A program made the position numbers and the translations under genes. From Clostridia bacterium (GTDB lineage: Bacteria; Bacillota; Clostridia; UBA1381), in the NCBI GenBank assembly GCA_900756545.1, contig CAAEKO010000039.1:1-60149 (forward strand): a DNA stretch of 60,149 nt. The letters run 5' to 3'. The notes under the pieces are model-generated. The model made no database searches, was not told the origin of the DNA, and was given only the letters and a program-made list of their open reading frames with translations. The stretch's first letter is position 1; the number at the start of each line of letters is the position of its first letter. Positions 46,069 to 54,355 of the stretch are shown here, piece by piece.

Positions 46069-46097
46069 GAAAGAGTGGGTATACAACCCACTCTTTC
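46069..46097 (+). ncRNA. RimP leader-type hairpin
   Basis: GAAAGAGTGGGT, loop ATACA, ACCCACTCTTTC: a perfect twelve-pair stem in the rimP 5' leader. A conserved structured RNA, the rimP leader, is known upstream of rimP in Firmicutes and has this GAGTGGG/CCCACTC core. It resembles a terminator without a long T-run and may sense or regulate the operon, which encodes the elongation factor NusA. Confidence 0.7.
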
Positions 46098-46136
46098 ATA
46101 TTGTTATCAAAAAAAGTGATATAGAAAGGGATGTTT

Positions 46137-46595
46137 ATGGCGAAAGAGATAATCAGAACCGCGTTTTCTATAGGGGATAGAATTGCCGAAGAACAGGGCG
46201 TATATCTGGTGGACGCCGAATACAAAAAAGAAGCGGGCGACTGGTATCTGCGGCTTTTTATTGACAAAGAGGGCGGTGTAGGGATCGATGACTGCGAAGC
46301 GTTTTCCCGGGCCTTTGGCGAGGAGATGGATCGGCTTGATCCTATTGCGGAACCATATTGTCTTGAGGTATCCTCTCCCGGTGTTGAGCGGCAGCTGAAA
46401 ACCGAACGGGAATTTCAGTATTATATAGGCAGACATGTGGCGGCCAAGCTTTATAAAGCTGTAAACGGAAAAAAAGAATTCGACGGTATCTTGACGGATT
46501 ATCAGGACGGTATAGCCCTGATCCTGGACGGAGAGGCGGTTATATCTGTCAAGCCAAAGGAAGCAGTATATATCCGGTTATATTTTACGTTTTGA
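46137..46595 (+). CDS. rimP: Ribosome maturation factor RimP
   Basis: A 152-residue 30S assembly factor. The N-terminal half has YLVDAEYKKEAGDWYLRLFID and the central CLEVSSPGVERQLK signature; a C-terminal SH3-like part ends in a KPKEAVYIRL strand. ATG at 46137 is chosen because AGAAAGGG lies six bases upstream; the ATG at 46131 abuts it. First gene of the classic operon, 25 bases before nusA. Confidence 0.95.
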   Translation: MAKEIIRTAFSIGDRIAEEQGVYLVDAEYKKEAGDWYLRLFIDKEGGVGIDDCEAFSRAFGEEMDRLDPIAEPYCLEVSSPGVERQLKTEREFQYYIGRHVAAKLYKAVNGKKEFDGILTDYQDGIALILDGEAVISVKPKEAVYIRLYFTF

Positions 46596-46620
46596 TGTGG
46601 AGAAAGGAATGGTTTGAAAA

Positions 46621-47655
46621 ATGAATGAGGAATTATTAAATGCGCTGGATGATCTGTGCAGGGAAAAAGGAATAGACCGGGACGTGATCCTGGACGCACT
46701 GGAGGCGGCGCTGATCGCGGCGTATAAACGGAATTTCCAGTCGGCACAGAACGTGGAAGTCATTATGGACAGGACAACCGGCTCTGTAAAGGTCATGGCA
46801 AAGAAGGAAGTTGTAGAGGCTGTGGCAGACGAGGACGCTCAGGAACAAATCTCCCTGGAGGACGCAAGGAAAATCAGCGGGCAATATCAGCTTGGGGATG
46901 AGGTTTCCATCGAAGTCACCCCGAAAACCTTCGGGCGTATTGCGGCCATGACAGCAAAGCAAGTGGTGACACAGCGTATCAGAGAAGCGGAAAGAGGCAT
47001 CCTATACAGTGAGTATACGGAAAAAGAAAATGAGATCGTATCCGGAAAGGTACAGCGGATTGAACGGGGAACCGTTTTTGTGGATATTGGAAAAATCGAA
47101 GCGATTCTGCCTGTGAATGAGCAGCCAGAGGGCGAGACCTATGAATTACAGCAATGGATAAAATGCTATGTCAGCGAGGTTCGGAATGGAACAAAGGGAA
47201 TGCAGATCATCCTTTCCCGTACCCATCCGGGATTAGTGAAAAAGCTGTTCATGCAGGAGGTTCCTGAAATTTCAGACGGTCTGGTAGAAATCAAAAGTAT
47301 TTCACGGGAGGCGGGATCACGGACGAAAATCGCAGTGTATTCTGAGGATTCTAACGTTGATCCGCAGGGCGCGTGTATCGGGCCGAAAGGCATTCGGGTG
47401 CAGCGGATCGGCGAGGAACTGCGGGACGAAAAGATTGATATTATCAAATGGAGTGAAAATCCGGCAGAGTTCATTGCTGCGAGCCTGAGTCCGTCAAAGG
47501 TAATTTCTGTAGAATTGGATGAAGAAGAAAAATCAGCACAGGTCACTGTACCAGAATACCAGTTGTCGCTGGCTATCGGGAAAGCGGGGCAAAATGTGCG
47601 CTTGGCGGCGCGGCTGACAGGGTGGAAAATCGACATTACGGCTGCCGAGGAATAA
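46621..47655 (+). CDS. nusA: Transcription termination/antitermination factor NusA
   Basis: A 344-residue NusA of the short Gram-positive type: N-terminal RNA polymerase-binding domain (1-125), S1 domain (about 130-200) and two KH domains (about 205-344). Visible signatures are RDVILDALEAALIAAYKRN, CIGPKGIRVQ and LAIGKAGQNVRLAARLTGW. It lacks the C-terminal acidic repeats of E. coli NusA, as usual for Firmicutes. Confidence 0.97.
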   Translation: MNEELLNALDDLCREKGIDRDVILDALEAALIAAYKRNFQSAQNVEVIMDRTTGSVKVMAKKEVVEAVADEDAQEQISLEDARKISGQYQLGDEVSIEVTPKTFGRIAAMTAKQVVTQRIREAERGILYSEYTEKENEIVSGKVQRIERGTVFVDIGKIEAILPVNEQPEGETYELQQWIKCYVSEVRNGTKGMQIILSRTHPGLVKKLFMQEVPEISDGLVEIKSISREAGSRTKIAVYSEDSNVDPQGACIGPKGIRVQRIGEELRDEKIDIIKWSENPAEFIAASLSPSKVISVELDEEEKSAQVTVPEYQLSLAIGKAGQNVRLAARLTGWKIDITAAEE

Positions 47656-47681
47656 AAATATAGTTTTATGAGGGATTTTGC

Positions 47682-47939
47682 ATGGCAAAACATATACCGC
47701 TTAGAATGTGTATAGGCTGCAGGCAGATGCGGCCAAAGCATGAACTGATTAAAATCGTAAAATTGGATGGGAAGCTGGCAGTTGATCAGCGGCAGAAGCT
47801 GTTTGGGCGCGGCGCATATCTTTGCAGGACAAAGGCCTGCGCCGAGTTGGCTCGAAAGAAAAAAGCCCTGGAGCGGAGCTTCAGGATGCCTGTCCCGAAG
47901 GAGTTTTACGAGGAAATCGGAGGGCTTTGCGATGGATAA
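47682..47939 (+). CDS. ylxR: YlxR family RNA-binding protein (DUF448)
   Basis: An 85-residue basic protein with the family motif CIGCRQMRPKHEL and GRGAYLC. YlxR (RnpM) binds RNase P RNA in B. subtilis. It follows nusA as usual, and its last codons overlap the start of ylxQ. Confidence 0.93.
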   Translation: MAKHIPLRMCIGCRQMRPKHELIKIVKLDGKLAVDQRQKLFGRGAYLCRTKACAELARKKKALERSFRMPVPKEFYEEIGGLCDG

Positions 47940-48237
47940 GGTATTGGGTATGCTAGGAATGGCAAAGCGGGCCGGAAAGGTGATAAGCGGCAGTTTTTTG
48001 TGTGAGAGGGCGGTCAGAGAAAAACAATCCGCACTGATTCTGATTGCGGCGGACATGTCTGAAAACGCCAAACAAGACATGATTCGTCTGTGCGGGCGCC
48101 ATGGCGTTCAATATATAGAATATGCAGACAAAGAGGCGCTGGGGAATAGTATCGGCGCTGGTGAGCGGGCAGTGATTTCCGTGAATGATCGGAATTTTGC
48201 GGACGCCATGCTTGCAAAATACTCAAAAACAGAGTAG
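47932..48237 (+). CDS. ylxQ: L7Ae/L30e-type RNA-binding protein YlxQ
   Basis: A 101-residue ribosomal L7Ae-fold protein (KVLGMLGMAKRAGKVISG, LILIAADMS, GAGERAVISVND). The ATG at 47932 overlaps the end of ylxR by eight bases with AGGGC ahead. The frame is open further upstream to 47767, but that part only mirrors ylxR. Family members bind kink-turn RNA; the exact target is unclear. Confidence 0.93.
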   Translation: MDKVLGMLGMAKRAGKVISGSFLCERAVREKQSALILIAADMSENAKQDMIRLCGRHGVQYIEYADKEALGNSIGAGERAVISVNDRNFADAMLAKYSKTE

Positions 48238-48255
48238 GAAGGGACAGGTGAAAAT

Positions 48256-50661
48256 ATGGCTGGATTAAAGATTAAAGTAAGCGATATTGCAAAGGATTTA
48301 AAAGTAACCGGAAAGGATATCATAGAACGGATGGCTGCCCATGGCGTGGAGCTGAAAAGCTCGCAGGCGCTGGATGAAGCACAGCTTGGCCTGATTTTTG
48401 ATATATATACGCAGCTGCATGACATTGGGGATACGCCTTTGGTTAAACCGGAACCCAAACCGGAAGAAAAACCAGCGGAAGAGAAAAAAGAAGAGCATAG
48501 CGAAGAGAAGAAGGCAGAGCCTGTAAAGGAAGAAAAACAGGTGGAAAAAGAGCCGAAAAAGCCGGTAAAACAGCAGAAGGCTGCACCGGAAGCGAAGCCG
48601 GCGCCAAAGAAAAAGCCAGAGCCGCCTAAGCCTATGAAGAAAAAGGAAAAGAAGGAAGAGGTCATTGAGATCCTGAATGTTGAGGAAGCAAGTCCTGAAG
48701 CCTTCAAGGTAGAAACTGACAAAGCCGTAAGGTATGTGGATACAAGAACTTCTACTGTAGAGCTGGAAACAATTGAGACCCGAGAACGGCTGGAGGATAT
48801 GGTTCCGGAAAGACAGGTCGCGGCGAAGAATAAAAAACGGAAAAAGAACAAGAATAAAGAAAGGGCGGCCGAGGTTAAGCCGGAGCCGCCGAAGGAAGAA
48901 AAGAAACGGGCGCCAAAAATTATTGAGATCCCGGATATGATTACAGTCGGCGAGCTGGCGCAGAAACTGGGCAGACCCGCTGCGGAAATCGTGAAAAAGC
49001 TGATGATGCTGGGTGTTATGGCAACGATTACCCAATCAATTGATTTTGACACTGCGTTGCTAATCGCAGACGAATTCGGCATTGAGATCAAAAAGGAAAT
49101 CGTTCTGACAAAAGAGGATATTCTGTTTACAGAGGAAGAGGATAAGCCGGAGGATTTGGTTACCCGGCCGCCTGTTGTTGTGGTTATGGGACATGTTGAC
49201 CACGGTAAGACGTCGCTTTTGGATGCGATACGGGATACATCTGTCATTTCTACCGAGGCAGGCGGAATCACCCAGCATATCGGTGCGTATAGTGTGCGAC
49301 TGAATGACAGGGACATTACCTTTCTGGATACGCCGGGGCACGAAGCGTTCACCACCATGCGCGCCCGCGGCGCACAGGTAACAGACGTTGCGATTTTGGT
49401 GGTAGCCGCGGACGATGGTATCATGCCGCAGACTATTGAGGCCATTAACCATGCCAAAGCAGCGGGCGTTACGATTGTTGTGGCGATCAACAAGATTGAC
49501 AAGGAAGGCGCAAACCCTGAACGGGTGAAGCAAATGCTGGTTGAGTATGAGCTTGTACCGGAGGAATGGGGCGGCGATACTGTCTGCGTTGAAATTTCCG
49601 CAAAACAGCGGATTAATATTGACGGACTTTTGGAAATGGTGCTTTTGATTGCGGATATGAAGGAGTTGAAGGCAAATCCAAATAAACCAGCGAAAGGTTC
49701 AGTCATTGAAGCGCAGATCGACAAGGGACGTGGCCCAGTTGCTACTGTACTAGTGCAGGAGGGTACTTTGAAGGTCGGTGATGTTGTGATTGCCGGAACA
49801 GCAGTTGGACATGTCCGCGCTATGGTCAATGACAAGGGCCGCCGGGTAAAAGCCGCCGGACCGTCTGTGCCGGTTGAAATTTTAGGCCTTTCAGAGGCTC
49901 CTTCCGGCGGTGACAACTTTCGGGTTGTTACGGATGAAAAGCTGGCCAGAGACGTGGCGGAGGCCAGAAAGCAGGAACAAAAGGAAACCAAATTTAACGC
50001 AGCAGTCAAGGTGTCGCTGGACAATCTGTTTGCCCAAATCGACGAGGGCAACATGAAAGAACTGGATGTAATCATCAAGGCAGATGTACAGGGTTCTGTA
50101 GAGGCAGTGCGTCAATCTTTGGAAAAACTGTCCAATGATGAAGTTCGTGTTCGAGCTATCCATGGCGGCGTAGGCGCGATCAATGAATCAGATGTTATGC
50201 TGGCAAATGCCTCCAACGCGATTATTGTAGGCTTTAACGTGCGGCCCGACGCGGGTGCAAGTGCGTCGGCGGAACAACACCAGGTAGATATCCGGCTTTA
50301 CCGGGTAATTTACCAGGCTATTGAGGAGATTGAGGCTGCGATGAAAGGTATGCTTGATCCCGAATATAAAGAGGTCGTGCTCGGTCATGCAGAAGTGCGC
50401 CAGACCTTCAAGGTGTCCGGTGTGGGAACGATTGCCGGTTCATACGTTACAGACGGTAAAATCACACGCAATGCACAGATCCGGCTTGTCCGGGACGGTA
50501 TCGTCGTGCATGAGGGCTTGATTGACAGCCTGCGGCGGTTTAAGGATGATGTAAAAGAGGTTACTGATAACTTTGAATGCGGTATCGGCATCCAGAATTT
50601 CAATGATGTTAAAGACGGAGATATTATAGAATGCTTCCAGATGGAAGAAATTGAACGATAA
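48256..50661 (+). CDS. infB: Translation initiation factor IF-2
   Basis: An 801-residue GTPase that places initiator tRNA on the 30S subunit. It has a small N-terminal domain, a Lys/Glu/Pro-rich low-complexity linker (about 62-220), a second IF2-N module (about 225-275) and the G domain with GHVDHGKTS (312-320), DTPGHEAF and NKID motifs. Domains II-IV end in IECFQMEEIER. The linker is coded by a purine-rich stretch, which explains the long spurious frame on the opposite strand. Confidence 0.98.
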   Translation: MAGLKIKVSDIAKDLKVTGKDIIERMAAHGVELKSSQALDEAQLGLIFDIYTQLHDIGDTPLVKPEPKPEEKPAEEKKEEHSEEKKAEPVKEEKQVEKEPKKPVKQQKAAPEAKPAPKKKPEPPKPMKKKEKKEEVIEILNVEEASPEAFKVETDKAVRYVDTRTSTVELETIETRERLEDMVPERQVAAKNKKRKKNKNKERAAEVKPEPPKEEKKRAPKIIEIPDMITVGELAQKLGRPAAEIVKKLMMLGVMATITQSIDFDTALLIADEFGIEIKKEIVLTKEDILFTEEEDKPEDLVTRPPVVVVMGHVDHGKTSLLDAIRDTSVISTEAGGITQHIGAYSVRLNDRDITFLDTPGHEAFTTMRARGAQVTDVAILVVAADDGIMPQTIEAINHAKAAGVTIVVAINKIDKEGANPERVKQMLVEYELVPEEWGGDTVCVEISAKQRINIDGLLEMVLLIADMKELKANPNKPAKGSVIEAQIDKGRGPVATVLVQEGTLKVGDVVIAGTAVGHVRAMVNDKGRRVKAAGPSVPVEILGLSEAPSGGDNFRVVTDEKLARDVAEARKQEQKETKFNAAVKVSLDNLFAQIDEGNMKELDVIIKADVQGSVEAVRQSLEKLSNDEVRVRAIHGGVGAINESDVMLANASNAIIVGFNVRPDAGASASAEQHQVDIRLYRVIYQAIEEIEAAMKGMLDPEYKEVVLGHAEVRQTFKVSGVGTIAGSYVTDGKITRNAQIRLVRDGIVVHEGLIDSLRRFKDDVKEVTDNFECGIGIQNFNDVKDGDIIECFQMEEIER

Positions 50662-50679
50662 GTCGGGAAAGGAACAGGC

Positions 50680-51024
50680 ATGGCAAAAGACAGGATTCAA
50701 AAAATCAATGAGGAAGTGCGCCGGGAATTGTCTGGGGTGATCCGCGAACTGAAGGATGCGCGGATTCCAATGATGACCAGTGTCGTGGCTGTGCAGGTGA
50801 CCAATGATCTCAGCTATGCGAAGGCTTATATTAGCGTGATGGGGGATGAAGAAACCCAGAAAAAAGCGTTGGCCGGCCTGAAAAGCGCAGCTGGATTTAT
50901 TCGCAGGGAAATCGGGCACAGGATGGATTTGCGCCATACACCGGAGTTTGTGTTTTTGTTGGATCATTCCATTGAGCACGGTGCGCATATTAACCAAGTA
51001 CTGCATGACATTCATAAAGACTAA
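50680..51024 (+). CDS. rbfA: Ribosome-binding factor A
   Basis: A 114-residue KH-like 16S maturation factor (INEEVRRELSGVIRELKD, LSYAKAYISVMG, LRHTPEFVFLLDHSIEHG). Follows infB after 18 bases, the usual order. Confidence 0.96.
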   Translation: MAKDRIQKINEEVRRELSGVIRELKDARIPMMTSVVAVQVTNDLSYAKAYISVMGDEETQKKALAGLKSAAGFIRREIGHRMDLRHTPEFVFLLDHSIEHGAHINQVLHDIHKD

Positions 51025-51060
51025 ATCAAAATTGCCGGGATTCCGGAGATAGGAGAGCAT

Positions 51061-52017
51061 ATGTTTTTCGAACAGGCTATAGAGAAAATTCAATCGGCAC
51101 ACACAATCGCTATATTAGCCCATATTTCGGAGGATGCAGACGCAGCGGGAAGTTCCTTTGCCATCGCGGAAATGCTGCGGCAAATGGGGAAAACAGCAGT
51201 TTGTTATTTAAGTGATGTGCTGGAAAAGCGTTTGCAGTTTATGGGGACGGATTATGTGGTGTATACCGAAGAAGAAGTCCCGGCATATGATTTATGCATT
51301 GCTTTGGATTCGGGCAGTATCGACAGACTGGGCAGCCGGATAGAGATTTTTAACCGAGCAGCGCACACAGTTAATATCGACCATCATTATACAAATACTT
51401 TGTTCGCGGAAGTCAACTGCGTGGATGGCGGTATATCGTCTACTGGAGAATTGATCTTTGGCCTTTTCCGGGAAATGCATGTTTCCCTTACCCAGCCGAT
51501 AGCAAAACATTTGTATATAGCGATAGCCAGTGATACAGGATGCTTTAAATATTCCAATGTGACGCCGGAAACTATGCGTATTGCTGCGGAATTGATGGCG
51601 CTTAATATTCCGCATGCGGATATTTGCCGCCGATTATTTGACACCAATGAACTGGATGTCCTCCGCTTTAAAGGTTGGGTCATGCAGAATATCCAAAGCT
51701 ATTATCAGGGCAGGGTCAATCTTATTTGTGTGTATGAAGCTGATTTTCGTCGTTTTAACGTACGTGAAAAAGACGCCGGGGACATTGTGAATATCCCACG
51801 CTCTGTGTCTGGAACAGAAATTGCCGTAGCGATTCGGCGGCTTGCGGACAAAACAAAAATCAGCTTTCGATCAAATGGACGGCATAATGTTGCTGAACTG
51901 GCGCTGAAGTTCGGTGGCGGCGGCCATGAGAGAGCAGCTGGCGCTACGGTTGCGGCTGATATTGAGGATATTGCTGAGCAGGTAATTGCGGTTTGCGGGG
52001 AGATAGTTCATGATTGA
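51061..52017 (+). CDS. nrnA: DHH-family phosphoesterase NrnA (oligoribonuclease / pAp phosphatase)
   Basis: A 318-residue DHH/DHHA1 enzyme that degrades short RNAs and 3'-phosphoadenosine 5'-phosphate. Metal ligands are in HISEDADAAGS (residues 21-31; usually HxxPDGDAxGS), ALDSGS, the signature DHH at 107-109, and the C-terminal GGGGHERAAGA. TAGGAGAG precedes the ATG. It ends eight bases inside the next gene. Confidence 0.94.
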   Translation: MFFEQAIEKIQSAHTIAILAHISEDADAAGSSFAIAEMLRQMGKTAVCYLSDVLEKRLQFMGTDYVVYTEEEVPAYDLCIALDSGSIDRLGSRIEIFNRAAHTVNIDHHYTNTLFAEVNCVDGGISSTGELIFGLFREMHVSLTQPIAKHLYIAIASDTGCFKYSNVTPETMRIAAELMALNIPHADICRRLFDTNELDVLRFKGWVMQNIQSYYQGRVNLICVYEADFRRFNVREKDAGDIVNIPRSVSGTEIAVAIRRLADKTKISFRSNGRHNVAELALKFGGGGHERAAGATVAADIEDIAEQVIAVCGEIVHD

Positions 52018-52672
52018 ATATGATAAAGACGCCATTGTATATCCCTATATTACGTCATACATACGTGGGGAAATCCGGCCGTCAGAAGGGATTTTAGGAG
52101 AACTGGAAATCTATGCGGGAGAGAATGAAATCCCCATTGTGCAGCCGGAAACGGCACAGTTTTTAAAAACATTGGTATATATGAAACAACCATTCCGAAT
52201 TCTGGAAGTGGGCTGTGCGATCGGATATTCCGCGATTCTCATGGCAGGCGGGCTGGCCTCTGGCGGCACGGTTACGACATTGGAGTGGAATGCGGAAATG
52301 GCAAGGCTGGCCCGGGATAATTTTCAAAAGGCCGGGCTTTCTGACCGAATTAATGTAATTCTGGGAGATGCAAAGGAAATTCTGCCTACGCTGACAGGAG
52401 AATATGATCTGATCTTTTTGGACGGGCCTAAAGCCCATTATATTTATATGCTGAACGATTGTATCCGGCTGTTGAAAAAAAGCGGTCTGCTGGTGGCGGA
52501 CAATATTCTGTATAAAGGGATGACAGCAGATGACGGCCATGTGATCCGCAGAAAAATTACGATTGTCAAACGGCTGCGCCGGTTTGTTTCCGCGCAGATG
52601 CAGCGGGAGGAACTGGCTGCATCGATCCTGCCTTTGGGCGATGGTCTGACGGTGGCGGTAAAGGTTGTATAA
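52010..52672 (+). CDS. trmR: O-methyltransferase, probable tRNA 5-hydroxyuridine methyltransferase TrmR
   Basis: A 220-residue class I methyltransferase. The SAM site ILEVGCAIGYS lies at about 64-74, with TTLEWNAEM, GDAKEIL and FLDGPKAHY. B. subtilis TrmR (YrrM) methylates ho5U34 of tRNAs to mo5U34 and is encoded next to U32-family hydroxylation proteins. The following gene is such a U32 protein, which supports this over a catechol-type methyltransferase. It overlaps nrnA, so it belongs to the translation operon here. Confidence 0.88.
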   Translation: MIEYDKDAIVYPYITSYIRGEIRPSEGILGELEIYAGENEIPIVQPETAQFLKTLVYMKQPFRILEVGCAIGYSAILMAGGLASGGTVTTLEWNAEMARLARDNFQKAGLSDRINVILGDAKEILPTLTGEYDLIFLDGPKAHYIYMLNDCIRLLKKSGLLVADNILYKGMTADDGHVIRRKITIVKRLRRFVSAQMQREELAASILPLGDGLTVAVKVV

Positions 52673-52686
52673 GAAGGGGAGTTCAT

Positions 52687-53916
52687 ATGAGTAAAAATAA
52701 ACCGGAGCTTCTTGCGCCGGGTGGCAGTCTTGAGAAATTGAAGACTGCATTTTTATATGGCGCAGATGCAGTATATATTGGCGGTGAAGCTTTCAGTCTG
52801 CGGGCTGCAGCAGAGAATTTCACCATAGAAGAAATGCGGGAGGGTCTGGATTTTGCCCATGCTCTGGGAAAAAAAGTCTATCTCACTGCAAACATTCTGC
52901 CCCATAATGCGGATATTCGGGAATTTGAGGATTATCTTCAGGATATCCGTCCTATGGGCTTTGACGCTGTTTTGGTGGCTGATCTGGGGATGTTTGACAT
53001 GCTGCGGGAGCTTGCGCCGGAAATCCCAATTCATATCAGCACACAAGCCAATAATGTAAATTACCGGTCCGCGCAATGCTGGCATAAGATGGGGGCAAAG
53101 CGTGTGGTACTAGCCCGGGAGCTGTCCCTGGGGGAAATCCGGGAAATTCGGAATAGGCTGCCGGAGGATATGGAAATTGAGGCCTTTGTCCATGGGGCGA
53201 TGTGTGTTTCGTATTCCGGACGATGCCTGCTGTCCAATTATATGACAGGACGGGACGCAAATCAGGGGGCTTGCGCACATCCATGCCGGTGGAATTATTC
53301 GTTAGTGGAACAGACCCGGCCGGGCGAGTATATGGATGTTGTTGAAAATGAGCGGGGATCGTTTATTTTTAATTCGAAGGATTTATGTATGATCCGCCAC
53401 ATTCCGGAGCTGGTGAAAAGCGGTATTTCCAGCTTTAAGCTCGAAGGGCGGGTAAAAACATCGTATTATGTGGCAACGGTGATTAAAGCGTACAGAGAAG
53501 AAATAGACCGGTATTTTCAGAATCCGGCGGAGTATAGTTTTGATGAAAAACAGATGGAAGAGCTTTGTAAAGTAAGCCATAGACCCTATTCTACAGGATT
53601 TTATCTGGGAAAGCCTACTCAAAAGGATCAGGTGTATACAGAAAGCTCGTATATCCGGGACTATGATCTGATCGGGATCGTATTAGATTATGATGAAAAA
53701 ACAAAAATAGCCACTGTAATCCAGCGGAACCGTTTTTTTGTGGGAGATGAAATTGAAATCATGCAGCCCGGAAAGCCGTTTTTTACGCAAACGGTTGGAT
53801 ATATGGAAAATGAAAACGGTGAGAGCATTGATGTGGCGCCTCACGCCGCGATGCTCTTGAGAATACCGATAGACCAACCAGTTTGCAGGGACGCAATGCT
53901 TCGAAAAAAAAGATAA
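52687..53916 (+). CDS. trhP: U32-family protein, probable tRNA hydroxylation protein TrhP
   Basis: A 409-residue U32 peptidase-family protein with PELLAPGGSLEKLKTA at the start and the signature EAFVHGAMCVSYSGRC followed by CAHPC, giving the conserved cysteines. The related TrhP (YegQ, YrrN/YrrO) converts U34 to ho5U34 in wobble uridine modification, using prephenate-derived chemistry. That step precedes the TrmR reaction encoded upstream, only 14 bases away. The C-terminal domain (about 330-405) is beta-barrel-like. Protease activity has been claimed for some relatives but is less likely here. Confidence 0.88.
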   Translation: MSKNKPELLAPGGSLEKLKTAFLYGADAVYIGGEAFSLRAAAENFTIEEMREGLDFAHALGKKVYLTANILPHNADIREFEDYLQDIRPMGFDAVLVADLGMFDMLRELAPEIPIHISTQANNVNYRSAQCWHKMGAKRVVLARELSLGEIREIRNRLPEDMEIEAFVHGAMCVSYSGRCLLSNYMTGRDANQGACAHPCRWNYSLVEQTRPGEYMDVVENERGSFIFNSKDLCMIRHIPELVKSGISSFKLEGRVKTSYYVATVIKAYREEIDRYFQNPAEYSFDEKQMEELCKVSHRPYSTGFYLGKPTQKDQVYTESSYIRDYDLIGIVLDYDEKTKIATVIQRNRFFVGDEIEIMQPGKPFFTQTVGYMENENGESIDVAPHAAMLLRIPIDQPVCRDAMLRKKR

Positions 53917-53930
53917 TTATGGCTATGTAG

Positions 53931-53956
53931 CCGCCCGATAAATCGGGCGGTTTTTT
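53931..53956 (+). terminator. Terminator of the translation/tRNA-modification operon
   Basis: CCGCCCGA-TAAA-TCGGGCGG (53931-53950) followed by six T's; strong, GC-rich. Confidence 0.93.
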
Positions 53957-53990
53957 GTCCGGCGGGGGGCCGGTATTTCCTTTGTTCAGA

Positions 53991-54239
53991 TTAATCTCTG
54001 CAGCATCTGCAGCATCTTCTGCGGCAGCAATGGCAGCGTCTGCAGCAGCACCGGTTCTCATCATTGTTAAAATTGTTAAATTCAATTTCATTTACAATTC
54101 TTCCAGATGTCTGAACTGCAACAGGTGTAAGCTGGAAAAGCGTCTGATAACCATCAGAATCATTTCCGAATGTGCTCGCTGTTTCAAAGCCATTGTCAGC
54201 CCATGTGTTTCCGTTGTATACATTCATTCTACAGTTCAT
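53991..54239 (-). CDS. Small Cys/Arg-rich protein, unrecognised; possible spore-coat protein
   Basis: An 82-residue protein on the minus strand with an excellent ribosome site, AAGGAGGTG, six bases before the ATG. The first 65 residues are polar and aromatic (MNCRMNVYNGNTWADNG), and the last 20 are almost only Cys and Arg, with nine cysteines (CCCRRCHCC and CCRCCRD). The tail is coded by CTGCAGCAT-like repeats. No signal peptide or known domain. Such Cys-rich ends occur in self-crosslinking spore-coat proteins and in metal or nucleic-acid binders. A possible mother-cell-type promoter lies upstream. The gene sits alone, facing the translation operon. Confidence 0.68.
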   Translation of the reverse strand: MNCRMNVYNGNTWADNGFETASTFGNDSDGYQTLFQLTPVAVQTSGRIVNEIEFNNFNNDENRCCCRRCHCCRRRCCRCCRD

Positions 54240-54267
54240 TAAAAGCACCTCCTTCTTCTGTTTGTTC

Positions 54268-54288
54268 GACACCGCCTGGAATGGTGTC
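54268..54288 (-). other. Inverted repeat in the leader of the Cys/Arg-rich gene
   Basis: GACACC (54268-54273) and GGTGTC (54283-54288) form a six-pair stem with a nine-base loop, between the possible promoter and the ribosome site. It could be a leader hairpin or an operator. Confidence 0.4.
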
Positions 54289-54294
54289 TTAGTA

Positions 54295-54321
54295 TAGTTT
54301 ATGTCAACCCAAGGAAAGTGT
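54295..54321 (-). promoter_or_regulatory. Possible sigma-K-like promoter of the Cys/Arg-rich gene
   Basis: On the minus strand CATAAACTA (54303-54295) fits the CATAnnnTA -10 of sigma-K, with AC 16 bases upstream (sigma-K uses about 17). No good sigma-A pair is present. Short degenerate motifs like this occur by chance, so this is only suggestive. Confidence 0.25.
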
Positions 54322-54355
54322 GCTGAATTATACTGATGTTTTTACTCTATTTTTT

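Noticed and set aside
47166..48080. 304-codon minus-strand frame across nusA-ylxR-ylxQ
   Set aside because: Antisense to three conserved overlapping genes; no motif or ribosome site supports it.
48108..50078. 656-codon open frame on the minus strand across infB
   Set aside because: It is antisense to a clearly conserved IF-2, is dominated by Ser/Phe runs that mirror the Lys/Glu/Pro linker and GC-rich third positions, and has no family resemblance.
53783..54091. 102-codon Ala/Asp-rich minus-strand frame overlapping the Cys/Arg-rich gene
   Set aside because: It spans the strong terminator and the trhP 3' end, its Ala runs are the frame-shifted reading of the CTGCAG repeats, and the ribosome site favours the other frame.
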